Positions 1 through 12,789 of a DNA stretch of 64,000 bases are shown here, in pieces. A program made the translations under genes and the position numbers. The stretch's first letter is position 1; each line of letters opens with the position of its first letter. Location: assembly GCF_900496995.4 (NCBI RefSeq), contig NC_044004.1, positions 50,436,224-50,500,223 on the forward strand, written 5' to 3'. The DNA is from Aquila chrysaetos chrysaetos (lineage: Eukaryota > Chordata > Aves > Accipitriformes > Accipitridae). The notes under the pieces were generated by a model, which had not been told where the DNA came from, made no database searches, and saw only the letters and a list, made by a program, of their open reading frames with translations.

Positions 1-476
1 AGAGCTGGGATTGTTCAGCCTAGAGAGTGAAAGACTCAGGGCGGGATCTTATTCGTGTATACAAATACCTGAAGGGAGAGTGTAAAGAAGGTGGAGCCAG
101 GCTCTTTTCAGTGGTGCCAATGACAATGGGCACAAACTGAAACACAGGAGGTTCTGTCTGAACATCAGGAAACACTTTTTTAAGGTGAGAGTGACTGAGC
201 ACTGGCACAGGTTGCACAGAGAAGTTGCACAGTCTCCATCCTTGGATAAACTCTGATCCATGATGGGGGCCAACTGGCTGGAAGGCAGCTTTGCTGCAAG
301 GGTGACAGAGCACTGGCACAGAGGCTGTGGAATCTCCATCCTTGGAGGTATTCCAAAGCTGATGGACATGGTCCTGGGCAGCCTGCTCTAGGTGGCCGTG
401 CTTGACTGGGAGAATTGGACTAGATGACCTCCAGAGGTCCTTTCCAACCTCAACCATTCTGTGATTCTGTGAAACT
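1..476 (+). mobile_element. CR1 LINE, 3' end fragment
   Basis: The segment reads as the 3' end of an avian CR1 retrotransposon. It has the degraded 'leader-to-tail' text typical of CR1 (attcagcct..., ...ggaggtattcc..., ...tggactagatgacct...) and ends near position 476 with the short terminal motif ttctgtgattctgtga. It is cut by the left window edge. Inside it, positions 189-246 and 300-346 are two similar copies of one piece (both contain gagcactggcaca and end in tctccatccttgga), so this copy carries an internal partial duplication. No open reading frame of the element is left here. Confidence 0.85.
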
Positions 477-2140
477 CTAACCCTTCACAGGAGGGCACAC
501 TTATGCCATTGGAATCAGTTGTGCTGACCCAGTTGATGATGCTGGACAGCCATTAAGTGGGGAGACAGTACCCCTAATGAGGTGACAGAACAAACTGGTT
601 GAATGTTGTAGTCCAGGCTGGCTGGAGGATGCACCTCCAAAAAGCCACGTGGGACCTGAGGTCTGTAACACCTTACAGGCTTTCTGGCATGGGGCGTGTG
701 ATGGATAAAGATACAGTCCAAAGAGACATGAAGATATAAGAAGGTACAGCCATGCTGACCAGATCCCCCGCTTGAAACCCACACAGGACTCCTAAGGGTT
801 TATGCTACACACCCCAAATTACCAAATCTTCCTATTTCTCGGAGTGCAACCACTTGATAATAGTGTTGTGCCTCTGCCGGGGCCCACAATAACGTTCCTA
901 CCTAAGAACACCCAAGGTCCATGAAGGCCATAATCATGTCTCCAGCAGTAGCCAATAAGTACAGGCATCTGAAGATCTCCTGGTCTCCAGCAAGCTTGCA
1001 GGGCTTCTTGGGCCAAAGTTGGTGTCTTTGGATTTAGCATTCCCAGACTCTTCCATGAATAACTCCAGTTTCCCCTGGAGCCCCTAGAAATTGCAGGAGC
1101 CCCTCTGCAACATCCTGCAGCAAGTAATTCTGCGGCTCTGTGCTGGGCTGGGGAAAGTACCATCTCTTATTGCTTATTTTGAACCTGTCACTTGCTAGCT
1201 TTATTCAACACTTTCTAGATCCTCGTTCTTGTGTTGGAAAGGCAGTGCACACTCATTCCCTCTTCAGCATCCATGGGTTTATCAACCTTTCTTGTACTGT
1301 CCCTCAGTCGTCTCCTCTTTCTTCCTCCCAGGCACTGCACCAGGCTGCTGGTGCTCCCCTGTGGAACATATTCACAGCCTAAACAAAGTAGCAGCTGACA
1401 ACAAACAGCATGCAGGGATGAGACAAGGCACTGCATGTCAGAATAACGCTGATGAGAAGACTGGTTTACAAGCAGAGTACAATACCATCTGTTCCAGGGT
1501 GGGTATCACCTATGGAGAAGGCTCATGCAGAGCATGGTGAGAGTTCCACCGGCACCAAAACAGGGCAGGGACAGGAGACACCAGTCTGATCACTGCCAGG
1601 AATGCTGAAATGCCAAGGTACTGTGCCAGGCTGTAACGTGCAGCAGGCATAGTACCTTGGCGCCAGTACAAACTGGCTCTTGGAACAGTGCAGAAAAAAA
1701 CCAGAGGGCTGGGAAGATATACAGTATGTTTCTGTGCTATCACCTTTCCCAGGGGCTGTTTTTGCTAAGATAAGATTTGACCTCTCAAGAGCAGCATCAG
1801 ACAAACCCAGTCCCCCTTGGTATTTTACCACTGGGCAATGATTTATGGAGCAATGATTTATGGAGCAGTCTAGGAGCACCTCCAGCCAAGGTAGAAAAAA
1901 AAGCAGGATGAGAACTTGATCTTGTTTGGCTTTTCAGCTGTAGCTGACATCAAGTTGAACATCTCTCTGAAAGGTCAGCCCTGCCAAGACAAGCCTGCTG
2001 GCACATTATTGGGCTAGAGGCACCAGTCACTGAGTGAAATTCTGTCTGGTGTAATGCCAGACAAACTCAGAACCAAAAAGGAACCTCTGCCATAAAAAAC
2101 CCCACCTTCTCTAAAAACAAGCAGCAGGGATGGGTTTAAG
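477..2140. other. Non-coding stretch between CR1 copies
   Basis: I see no gene here. Short open frames on both strands have no recognisable domains and no convincing splice context. Positions 1840-1865 contain a small tandem duplication (caatgatttatggag twice). Confidence 0.5.
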
Positions 2141-2388
2141 TATGATAGAATGAGTATCATAGAATGGTTTGAGTTAGAAGGGACCTTAAAGATCATCTAG
2201 TTCCAACCTCCCTGCCATGGGCAGGGACACCTTCCACTAGACCAGGTTGCTCAAAGCCCCATCCAACCTGGCCTGGAACACTTCCAGGGATGGGGCATCC
2301 ACAACTTCTCTGGGCAACCTGTTCCAGTGCCTCACCACCCTCACAGTAAAGAATGTCTTCCTTACATCCAATCTAAATCTACCCTCTT

Positions 2389-3664
2389 TCAGTTTAAAGC
2401 CATTACCCCTTGTCCTATCACTACATGCCCTCGTAAAAAGTCCCTCTCCAGCTTTCTTGTAGGCCCCTTTAGGTACTGGAAGGCCACTATAATGTCTCCC
2501 CAGAGCCTTCTCTTCTCCAGGCTGAACAACCCCAACGCTCTCAGCCTGTCTTCATAGGAGGGGTGTTCCATTCCTCTGATCATCTTCATGGCCCTTCTCT
2601 GGACTTGCTCCAACAGGTCCATGTCCTTCTTATGTTGGGGGCCCCAGAGCTGAATGCAGTACTCCAGGTGGGGTGTCACAAAAGCGGGGTAGAGGGGCAG
2701 AATCACCTCCTTTGACCTGCTGGTCATGCTTCTTTTGATGCAGCCCAGGATATGGTTGGCTTTCTGAGCTGTGAGCACACATTGCCGGGTCGTGCTGAAC
2801 TTCTTGTCAACCAACACTCCCAAGTCCTTCTCCTCAGGGCTGCTCTCAATCCCTTCTCCGCACAGCCCCATGTGCAGGACCTTGCACTTGGCCTTGTTGA
2901 AGTTCATGAGGTTCACACAGGCCCACCTCTCAAGCCTGTCAAGGTCCCTCTGGATGGCATCCCTTCCCTCCAGTGTGTTGACCGCACCACACAGCTTGGT
3001 GTTGTTGGCAGACTTGCTGAGGTGCATTCGATCCCACTGTCCATGTCACCAACAAAGATGTTAAACAGCGCTGGTCCCAATACTGACACCGGAGGAACAC
3101 CACTCACCACTGGTCTCCACTTGGACATTGAGCTGTTGACCGCAACTCTTTGAATGCGACCATCCAGCCAATTCCTTATCCACCGAGTGGTCCATCTATC
3201 AAATCCATGTCTCTCCAATTTAGACACAAGTGTGGAACAGTGTCAAACACTTTGCACAAGTCCAGGTACATGATGTCGGTTGCTCTTCCCTTATCCACCA
3301 ATGCTGTAACCCCGTCGTAGAAGGCCACCAGATTTGTCAGGCATAATTTGCGCTTAGTGAAGGCATGTTGGCTGTCACCAGTGACCTCCCTAATTTCCAT
3401 GTGCCTTAGCATAGTTTCCAGGAGGATTTGCTCCATGATCCTGCCAGGCACAGAGGTGAGACTGACTGGCCTGTATGTAGTTCTCTGGGTCTTCCTTTTT
3501 TCCCTTTTTAAAAAGGGGGGTATGTTTCCCCTTTTCCAGTCAGCGGGAACTTCACTGGATTTCCACAACTTCTCAAATATGTTGGATAGTGGCTTAGCCA
3601 CTTCATCTGCCTGTTCCTTCAGGACCCGTGGATGCATCTCATCAGGTCCCATGGACTTGTGCAC
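2389..3664 (-). pseudogene. CR1 reverse transcriptase remnant
   Basis: Three overlapping minus-strand frames (3176-3664, 2913-3227 and 2389-3027) together read like the CR1 reverse transcriptase. The first has the early palm region ([13 protein letters not shown]). The second has the W-x-x-NWL-x-GR segment. The third has the late region (NNTKLCGAV, then KCKVLHMG) and the C-terminal part (HTLEYC-like and GDIIVAFQYLKG). The frame changes between them are frameshifts. The catalytic aspartate box that normally precedes TKL is not intact: it reads ANNTKL. This marks a dead copy. Confidence 0.85.
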
Positions 3665-4187
3665 CTTCAGGTTCCTTAGATGGTCTCAAACCTGATCTTC
3701 TCCTACAGTGGGCGGTTCTTCATTCTCCCAGTCCCTGCCTTTGCCTTCTGTGAGTTGGGCAGTGTGGCTGGAGCACTTGCTGGTGAAGACTGAGGCAAAA
3801 GAATTATTGAGTACCTCAGCCTCCTCCATGTCTCAGGTAACTAGGTCTCCCCTTTCCTCCCAGAGTGGGCCCACATTTCCCCTAGTCTTCCTTTTATCAC
3901 CAATGTACCTATAGAAGCTTTTCTTGTTGCCCTTGATGTCCCCGGCCACATTTAATTCTATCAGGACTTTAGCTTTCCTAACCTGATTGCTGGCTGCTCA
4001 GACAATTTCTCTGTATTCCTCCCGGGCTACCTATCTCTGCTTCCACCCTCTGTAGGCTTCATTTTTTTGTATTTGAGTTTGTCCAGGAGCTCCTTGCTCA
4101 TCCATGCAGGCCTCCTGGCATTTTTGCCTGACTTCCTCCTTGTTGGGATGCATTGCTCCTGAGCTTGGAGGAAGTGATTCTTGAATA

Positions 4188-5010
4188 TTAACCAGCTTTC
4201 TTGGGCCCCTCTTCCCTCCAGGGCTTTATCCCATGGTACACTACCAAGCAGATCCCTGAAGAGGCCAAAGTCTGCTCTCCTGAAGTCCAGGGTAGTGAGC
4301 TTGCTCTGTGCCCTCCTTGCTTCCCTAAGGATCTTAATGCCACTGTTTCATGGTCACTGCAGCCAAGGCTGCCCTTGAGCTTCACATTCCCCACCAGCCC
4401 CTCCTTGTTGGTGAGAACAAGGTCCAGCATAGCACCTCTCCTCGTTGGCTCCTCTATCACGTGGAGAAGGAAGTTACCATCAACGCATTCCAGGAACCTC
4501 CTGGATTGGTTATGCCCTGCTATGTTGTGCCTCCAACAGATATTGGGGTGGCTGAAGTCCCCCATGAGGACCAGGGCTTGTGAACATGAGGTTGCTCCTA
4601 TCTGTCTATAGAGGGCCTCATCTACTTGGTCCTCCTGGTCAGGTGGCCTGTAGCAGACCCCCACTATAACGTCACCTGTCCCTGCCCTCCCTTTAATCCT
4701 GTCCCATAGGCTCTTGGTCAGCCTCTCATCCATCCCCAGGCAGAGCTCCATACACTCCAGCTGGTCATTGACATAGAGGGTGACACCCCCTCCTCGTCTC
4801 CCCTGCATGTCCTTCCTAAAGAGCCTGTATCCTTACATTCCAACACTCCAGTCATAGGAGCCATCCCACCACATCTCCATGATGCCAATAAGATCATAGC
4901 CCTGCAGGTGCGTGCACGTCTCTAACTCCTCTTGTTTATTCCCTATGCTACGTGTGTTTGCATTGAGGCATTTAAGTTGAGCCCCCGATGAAGCTGACTT
5001 ACTGGCTGGT
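4188..5010 (-). pseudogene. CR1 endonuclease remnant
   Basis: The minus-strand frame 4188-4808 shows the apurinic-type endonuclease of CR1 ORF2: RRGGGVTLYV near the start, then VGVCYRPP, VLMGDFSHPNICW and MLDLVLTN followed by CSDHETV. The N-terminal part continues in another frame up to about 5010 (SIGNKQEEL, GYDLIGIMEMWW) and is separated by a stop codon. The order matches ORF2 of CR1, with endonuclease upstream of reverse transcriptase. It has no sign of host use. Confidence 0.85.
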
Positions 5011-5170
5011 GTGGCTTGAATTTCTTTGTGCTGCTCTTCAGGTGCTCTCCTGCTGACCTGTGATCCCTCTCCAGGCTCTGGGCATCTATTGCTGGCACTG
5101 GCGTTAAACTGGTAGGGGTGGGATGGATTGAGGTTCCCCTCCCCTGGTACCAGTCTCTGTCTGAATGGAA

Positions 5171-8100
5171 AGGAAAGCCTTCATCCCTGTGTGAGGTTTA
5201 CAGCTGCTGACCTTGTCTTCTAACTATGTGGGCCTGTGTCCCTCACTGAGATGGGCCAAAATGCGACTGGGAGTGGCTGCATATATTGTGGGTAGAAAAT
5301 TTTCAGAGCAGCTGAGAGGTGGAATTTGTGCTGTGAGTAATAGGAGGTCCTACAGAATGAGTTAGCGGATGTTTTAGGTGATTCATTGTCTTCTGATAAC
5401 TGCCCAGCTCCTGAGGCATTGCTGGCATGCAAAAACAAGGTATGTCTTGGTGAATCAGAGGGCCAAGGGAAGAGTATGGGTGGTAGTTAGCAAAGACATG
5501 CACAAGTTTATTCAGGGACCAAACTGTAAACTGCCACTAATTTCCAAGGTCTGCGGTGAACTTCCTGGAAGAATTGGGTCTTCTTTGCTGCCAGATTTGG
5601 GGTGTGCCTTGGGACCAAGCCCCTTGCTCCATCCTCCAAATGCAGGCACTGGTATGAAAGGCTTAGAAGGGCCAAGCTGAGCCATCTGTATGTGATACCT
5701 CCTGCCCACCCTCCAAAAACATGGCCGGTGAGTCCTCTGTGCCAGGCAGCAAGAGATAAGGTCTCACTGGTGCTGCCTGGATGATCCTGGGTGTCTCCAA
5801 AAGATGGGAGCACCTTTTCTTCCATCTCCTGCTGGCCTTCAGGACACATCTCCAGATTCCTCCTTGGCCTTGGTTTCTCTGCCAGGCATCTAAGCTCAAT
5901 AATGTGTTTGCCTTTACAACTGCCAAGAATATTTGACATCTTGAGTACCCACAGGTTACTTTGGAGGGGCCAGATGAGTGGCAAGGTCTGGAGGATGAAG
6001 GAGAGAGCAAGAAACTCTGTGCCAGCTCATACCTACATCACCACTAGCTTCTCACTTTAAACCAGAGGTCAGGCATTTGTCACGGAATGAAAAGGAGCAG
6101 AAAACACAGAGGACTTTGCAATGCAGCTCAGTGGCCTTACATATGTCCCAGGGCAAACTTTGTAACTATACCTTATCCTAATTACTGCCGTAGCAGCAAA
6201 GACAGCAAAACAACAGAACAGGCACCAGCACCCAGGGCACCCAGGGCAGTCCTGGCCATGGGAAAGGATGCAAGCATTCCCAGCCCTAGCTGTTAAATCC
6301 CAAATTCTGGTGCTCAGGAAGCTCAGCAACAAGCTTGCAAGTTCAGACATTTCAGTAAGGCTATTTCAAATGCAGTGGCAGGCCTGAGGGAGGAATGCAA
6401 GGTCAGCTCTTCCATATGCGCTGTGTTTCCATTGTACACATAAGTAACATAGGGCCACTTTGCAGGGCACTAACACCGAGCCAAAGAAAAAGAAAGGACT
6501 GTTGTGTCCAACTGCAACACAGATGTGGTCCTGATGCAGGAGAATAACCCACCTTTGGTACATATTGCATATTTTCTTTTGCAGACCCATGGCAGCATTG
6601 TCTGGAAGAGCCCTCCACAGTCTCTGGACCAGCCTCCCTCTTGGAGCAAGACTATTGGCCACAGCGATGAAGGCCAGACAGCTTTGTCTAACCATCACTC
6701 AGCAACCCCCAAGGGTGATAAGCCACCACCACTCTGAGGACCTGTCCCAGGGCTGCCTCTGCTCTTGGGGGAGATTTTTTTTCCTAATGTCCAGGCTGAA
6801 ATCCCAGTGCTGCAGGGCAATTCCTTGCAAGCAGCTTTTTATAAAAGGGAGAGGGAAGGAAGAGAGAAGAGCAGAGGAAAGATGTGAGAATTAGCAAAGC
6901 TCAAATGTTTGCAGGTGGCCTTAGACTGAATGGGCTAGCTCTGTGCCCAGGGTTTGCCTTGCTAATGATTGCTTATCAGTGAGAAGATGGCTTATGTGCT
7001 GAAAAGCTAGGGATGGACATGAAGAAACTGTAGCAGGGCGAAGAGGAAGGACCAAGGGGCAGGTGACACCATCACTGTCATTTGAGGAAAGCAAATGGAA
7101 GAAACTGATGACCGCTGCCTTTCTTGCATTTAGCTTTCACTTAAAAGTTGAATCTAGAGGTGAATAACTCACTGAAGGGATCAATTACCTTCCACAAACC
7201 ACCAAGATAAAAAGATAACTAGCTGAGACTTTGCAGTCTCTCTCTTAGGCACCTACAGCCAAACCCTTGCCCCGGCATTTAGCCATGACGATGAACAGAA
7301 AAGGGGTCGGGAAATGGGCCAGGATTGCGAAAGAAGAGGTTCACGAACTTTCAGCTAGGTGAAATGTGCATGAGCTACAGCAACACTCATTATCAGAGGA
7401 GGAGCCGTCTCCAGTTCCCAAGACACGCTCTCCAAGAACTGCTGGAGGGCTGGAGCAGAACCAAGGAAATGGCACAGAATGAGCATCCTGTTGAAAAGGC
7501 TTGAAGTCAAGTTATAGATCCATAATTCAGTGCCTGGAAAATCGACCTGCACAAAGGATTAATTCAGAAGCACCAAGGGGCTAATATGGGGGCTGAGAAG
7601 TGGACAACTGGGATTTCTTAAGAACTATTTTATCCCAAACCATTTAAATTTCCTCTCTCAAAGAGTCGGCAGAAAAAGGGGAAGCAGCAGATATGACAAT
7701 TTTGACCTCCATAGAGGACTTTGTGTTATCACATTCAGACTTCTTGTCAGAAAGGGGAATACCATCTAGATGAAGGACAGATGTAAAATTGGTGCAAAAA
7801 TAGCACCTTGATCTGGTGACAAGAGCTATTCATGGCTCACGGTCAGACTAGAAGGACATATACAGAAAGGACCAGCAGGAAAATGGTCCTGGCTTTGGTA
7901 TTATTCAATGCTTCCATATCATGGGCTAGAAGCCACGCTACGCTGCCTTAGAAATATTGTGGATAATGTTAAAGAAAATGAGACCAGAGGAATGCCAGAA
8001 AGTAGATTCATCAGGTGACCTTAAAGACCTGGCAAAGACAGGATTTGACATCAGTCAGATGAAATTCAATCAAGTCAGGTGTGAAATGCTTTGAAATTGG

Positions 8101-11100
8101 ATCACTCCAACCCAAGGAAAGAATGAGATGCGGGATGACACAGGCCACAAACCAGGCAGGGAACATGCTGGAAGGAAGCCTTCCTCTAGTGGTGGAGAGG
8201 AAGACATGTCACATGCTTTAAGGATGTTTGCAACTCTATTTCCATCATTGAATAAGTGTCAGGGACCAAATCGGTGCCACAGAGGGGTTCATACTTAGGG
8301 GATAGAGATAGTTCACCCTAGCTTTACTCTGCCCATGACTGCTGTGTCTACCTGCTCTCTCCTTCCTGCCCAAGTGGCTGGCAGAGGCAAGGGTGATGGG
8401 GACAAGCAGCTAGCCAGGGCCAGCTGCTCTCATTACAGCTTAGCCTTAATGAAACTCCACCATGCTGGGAATAGTGTGGGGTACCAAGTCTCCATGTGGC
8501 CCACAGCTTATGCCTGCTTTGAGAGGGAGCTGATTCTTGAAGGATGCTGTGGCCAGCAAATGGGCAGCCTGCCCTGGACACCCCCAGAGAAGGGCAGCCC
8601 TGCAGCCAGGCACAAACACCTGGCCACCACAGCCAGATCAGTGAGAAAGTCCCACTGAGCGAGGCACAGGCCAATGTCACCAGTGGAAACCTCTCCTATC
8701 TCCCAGGGCAAGAGTGATCAGGCCACCTCATCCTGGAGGCAAGACCACCATCCTGCAGCCCTCCGTACTTTCTCAGGTATCCAAAATCCTACCCACCCAT
8801 ATGACAACTTCCTACTGTCACCAGTATTAAGCCCCCACATTCTCTGAGTGAGGGCACCCAGTACATCCCAGGGCCAACCGGCAAGCAATCCTGTACCTCA
8901 TGTGAGCAGCAAGTCCTACCAGGCACTTCATACAGGCTGTGGCACACTGGGCATCCTTCTGGGAGTCAAGCAATCTCCTGGAGCTTTGAAGCAGCCTGGC
9001 ATTTTAGGAAGAGAGGACTTCTGTGGCATTTCATAAGAACTTTCTCACCCTGATGATTTAGCGGCAGCCTTTGCAATTCAGCAGCAAAAAAGTCCTCTAG
9101 ATAGGGCTACCAGTGATGCTGTTTACCCAGTGAATTTTTATTATGAGAGGATAAGAACCATGGTGAATGGTGATATTTCCCCTCACCCACTCTCCCCACA
9201 CCCCAGCCCGTAGTTCAGTGGGTTTTTGGCCAACCATGTGGGTTTGAACATTCAAATGACAGGTCCAGGCAGCACACACTGCTTTGAGATTTGCAGAGGT
9301 TGCCTGTTATCCTCCACAAGCAGACGCAAGGCTAGAAAGAAGCAGATGCTGGCAGAACTGCAGGGCACAGGTCTAGAGGGGTGGGGTTTTTTTACCTTGG
9401 TATAAAAGGGAAGGTTCAAGGTACTCAAGACTAATCCAGCTTTGCTTGTACCTATGCTTCACGTTCTCTGTGGCTGGTGATTTCACTGGCCTTTCCATGC
9501 CAAAATCAATTAGCTTTGTCTCTGCTGATGTACTGACTGCCTTAAAAGTACATGTTGATGGTATCAGGCACACTGGAGGTAGGCTGTACTGCGTGGATCT
9601 GACACCTTGCCAGGGAGAAAATTATTTTCCTTTCATTTGCAAGATTTCTCTGACTAACCTGGAAGAGTCCTGTGCTTTCCCCCAAAGGGGGCAGGATCCT
9701 CCTGTGAAGTAAAACTGGGCAGTCTGTTCACCAGCAAGTAACATGGGAGTGAGATGCAGCTATCCTTCTATCCGAAATGTCCACATAGTTCACAAATACA
9801 GTGGGGGAACTTCCTATCGTCAAGACGGAAGTCTCATCCCACTGATGTTCTCATCCTGTCCACTATCAGAATAAAATTCCTCTAGACTAGAAGTCCCACT
9901 GTTTCTCAATCCCCAGAACAGGCATGGGACAGAGCTGTCTCCTGCCCAGGGCTTTCTCAAGAGGAAAGGTTTAAGCAGGTCTTTTCTCCTGTGGCCTTAG
10001 CCACACATCCAGTGGTTTGACCCACAGAGCTGACTGAACTGATAGAACATATGTAAAGGCGCAGTCATAAGCCATCTGTGCTTTGGTTTCAGGCCTTTCA
10101 GCCCAACGAGAGATCAAAGTACATGCAGATGAGTCACATTTACAGTAACTAGATGAACCCCATCATGAAGAACTGCTTTTGCTTTGCCAGTTGCAACATG
10201 TTCTGCACCCACGGGCATTGGCATTGCCCTTTAGCTCCCAAGCTCTGTGGCCCAGGAACTGGACAAACATGCAGTTTCCACAGCCAGACACAGCTTTAAC
10301 TGCTCTCTTCTCCCTGTCTGAAAAGGACTGCACCTCCAAAACCGAGCACGAGAGCTTCGTGTCCAAACCACTCTCAACCATTTCAGGATTGAGTCAAAAA
10401 TAGATAATAGCTGCAAAATGCTTTTTATATAATTCTCTGAACTGAAAGCAGAGTCTCAGAAGCAGCACTGGGCAATCTGGCAAGTTCAAGTGCAGCAGTT
10501 TGGAAGTGAGGGAGTTTAATGGATGAGTGAATACCTGGGGGGCATCTAATAAGGCTTTCAACAACTCACTCCCAGGATCTAGTCTGAATAGTGTTCAGAG
10601 AGAGTCACAGCTGGGCTGCAGAAACAAAGCGGGAACAACCTCAGCGCTCACTGATGGATTTACTGCTCCCTGCAGGCGTTACAGGATGCTGCCCCCAGAT
10701 TGCACGCGTGTATACAGCTCCCTCACGCTGAGTTTTGAGCAGGGGAAACAGTCAAGACTCCTATGGGCCTCAGGCCTGAGTATGATAAGCCACTGCTGGG
10801 TCACAGCCCCGGAGTGGGACCTGCCAGCACAGGGTTTGCAAGCCCTTGCATACCCAACCCATTCCCTGGTCTCCAATAATCCCTCGAAAGTGCATCCTTG
10901 GGGCTGCCGTCACCACCGTGGCCAGTCTGGACGGTGGCAGGTCAATGGGCAAATGGAAGGCTAATAAATCTGCTTGCAGAAGTCACGCCCCCGAAGGCTG
11001 GAGAGCTGGGACATGGAGCTGCATGCTGGGTGCCGACCACTGCTGTCTGCGCTCTGGGGAGGACACACAGACTTCTGTTCCGCATTCAGCTAGCAAGGAG

Positions 11101-12372
11101 GACCACAGACCCTGTCTTGCTTGGGGGCTCATCCTTGGCCTCCCGGGGGGCACAAAGACAGCAGTGTATGTGTCCAGGGAGGAAGCTGAGAGAAGCCCAT
11201 CGCAACTGCAGCTGTTTGCACAATGCGGAACGTGTCCCAGCTACTCACACGCTGCCTGGGCAGTGCTTGAAAGCAAGGAGTCATCGATGGGGAACCTTCA
11301 TTTTGCACTCTTAGAAACTCACCCACTCCAAGTTCTAGAAGAAAAAGCAGCAAAATGGAATAGTCAGAACCAAGTCCTTCAACCTGGGCACCTGCCTAAT
11401 AAGACTTTCCTGTGGGGTGGAGACTGAGGAGAGACTTAGACAACCAGGTCTAATGCTAAAATCCCAGCATGGGCTGTTTGAGCCATCCTGCTTTGCTCCC
11501 AGCCTGCAGGGATTCAGGGTTTCAACAGAAAGGCAAACACAGGTGGCTAGGGGCTAGACCAGAGGAAATTGCAACCCCCCAAGTGCCCCCAGGCGCTGCT
11601 CCCAGGCAGTCCCCATCTCCCACAGCAGGCAGGACACAGGGGCTGCCAAGCTCTGCAAAGCAAATTCTGTTAAAGTGAGAGAGAGAGACAGGGAAGGATA
11701 CACAGCCAGGGTCAAGTGTTGTGCCTGCTAGGCACCTGCCAGACATAGGGCAACCCAGGGAGGCAGAGCACATGTGCTGCCATTTGCCGTGTCTACAGAC
11801 CTATCTGCCACGTGGCTCAGCGTCCAGCATGGGCACTTTGAACCCAAGAAGCAGTCAGGTACAATATAACTTGTGTGACACGCAGGCAGCGTGATGGCAC
11901 GGAGGAGATCTTGCCGTATGTGAAACAGGCGAAGCCCCAGGGTCAGTGGGATGTAAACAGGAATTACCAGCTGCAGGCTCCTGCTAAACAGCCCTGGCCC
12001 TGGCTCTTCCCTGCACTGCAAACAGGATGCTGAGAGATCCTGCTGCTGCTGAGGACGAGCCCCACAGCGGTGAGGGGAAAGGGGTCAGAGTAACCCCCTC
12101 GCAAATACGTCCCGTCCCCCCGCTCCGGTCTCAGTGTCATGAGCTCAGCAGACAGCATAGGGGCAGAGCTGCCTTCATGCAGGGAAGCTCTTCTCCTCTC
12201 CAGAGCCACTTTTTGAAAGCTCTGCTGGACCCGAGAATCTAGATCAAACTAAGGATCACAGAAGCAGCTTTGGAGACTGTTATGTGCATGTGCTCCCCAG
12301 CTGTGGCCATTTCTGGCATCAGGCAAGGCCCAGTTATTACACCAAGCTCTGCTCAGTTGGTGTGATAATGGT
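5171..12372. other. Non-coding interval, no gene recognised
   Basis: About 7 kb between the long CR1 copy and the LTR-like fragment. Open frames are short, lack recognisable domains and overlap each other on both strands. A textbook TATA-like string (ggtataaaaggg near 9400) lies in it, but the frame that follows has no early ATG and no recognisable protein. I see no RNA gene that I can support. Confidence 0.5.
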
Positions 12373-12470
12373 TGTCGTGGTTTAACCCCAGCCAGCAACC
12401 CAACTAGCCACTAGCGCTATCCACACTGACCCTACACTGAGCCACTGCCACATAAGAGACACTAGTACTT
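12373..12470. mobile_element. Possible edge of an avian endogenous-retrovirus LTR
   Basis: The string tgtcgtggtttaacccca followed by gccagcaac resembles the terminal sequence of a family of bird endogenous-retrovirus LTRs that begin with TG and share the GGTTTAACCCCAGC text. Only this edge is recognisable. The rest of the region up to the poly-T tract at 12631 may belong to a decayed solo LTR, but I cannot place its other end. No retroviral genes are present. Confidence 0.4.
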
Positions 12471-12628
12471 GTCCAGTCTGGGGTACCATCACCACCAGTG
12501 GCTGGAAGCAGATACCTAGGGAGGCAGGGGACAGACTGAACACAGCAATGTTGCCCTGAATGCATTCCCAGACTTCAGTGGCGCAGGGTATCTGAGGCTG
12601 GAAGCAGCAACCTGGCACTCAATAACTC

Positions 12629-12664
12629 ATCATGGTTTTTTTTTTTTTAATTTTTTTTTTTTTT
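12629..12664. repeat. Poly-T tract
   Basis: Nearly uninterrupted run of T broken once by aa. It may be the reverse-complemented poly-A tail of a retroposed sequence or simple expansion. Confidence 0.8.
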
Positions 12665-12758
12665 CCTTGGAATCAAGCTCAAGCTCTGACCACCCTGCCC
12701 TGGATCTTTTCCAGTTCCAGTTAGCTCAAGGCCTTCTGCCGCTCCTCCAATTTACAAA

Positions 12759-12782
12759 GGGGTGTGTGTGTGTGTGTGTGTA
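12759..12782. repeat. (TG)n microsatellite
   Basis: About eleven TG units followed by tatatttaaaaaataataat, a purine/pyrimidine-alternating and AT-rich tail. Confidence 0.9.
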
Positions 12783-12789
12783 TATTTAA

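Larger units (their letters stand above)
2141..5170 (-). mobile_element. CR1 LINE, long broken copy with endonuclease and reverse transcriptase remains
   Basis: This is a roughly 3-kb CR1 element in minus orientation. Its 3' terminus lies at the low-coordinate end (about 2141-2175), where ATTCTATGA-like repeats are seen on the minus strand, followed by typical CR1 3' sequence. Going up in coordinate come the reverse-transcriptase region and then the endonuclease region. The N-terminal end of the second reading frame can be read near 4860-5010. The reading frame is broken by several frameshifts and stops, so the copy cannot encode a working element. The outer (5') limit near 5170 is approximate. 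Confidence 0.9.

Noticed and set aside
9395-9712. TATA-like ggtataaaaggg near 9400 followed by an 88-codon open frame (9446-9712)
   Set aside because: The frame opens with TTG, not ATG. It has no recognisable domain, and no CpG island or splice context supports a gene.
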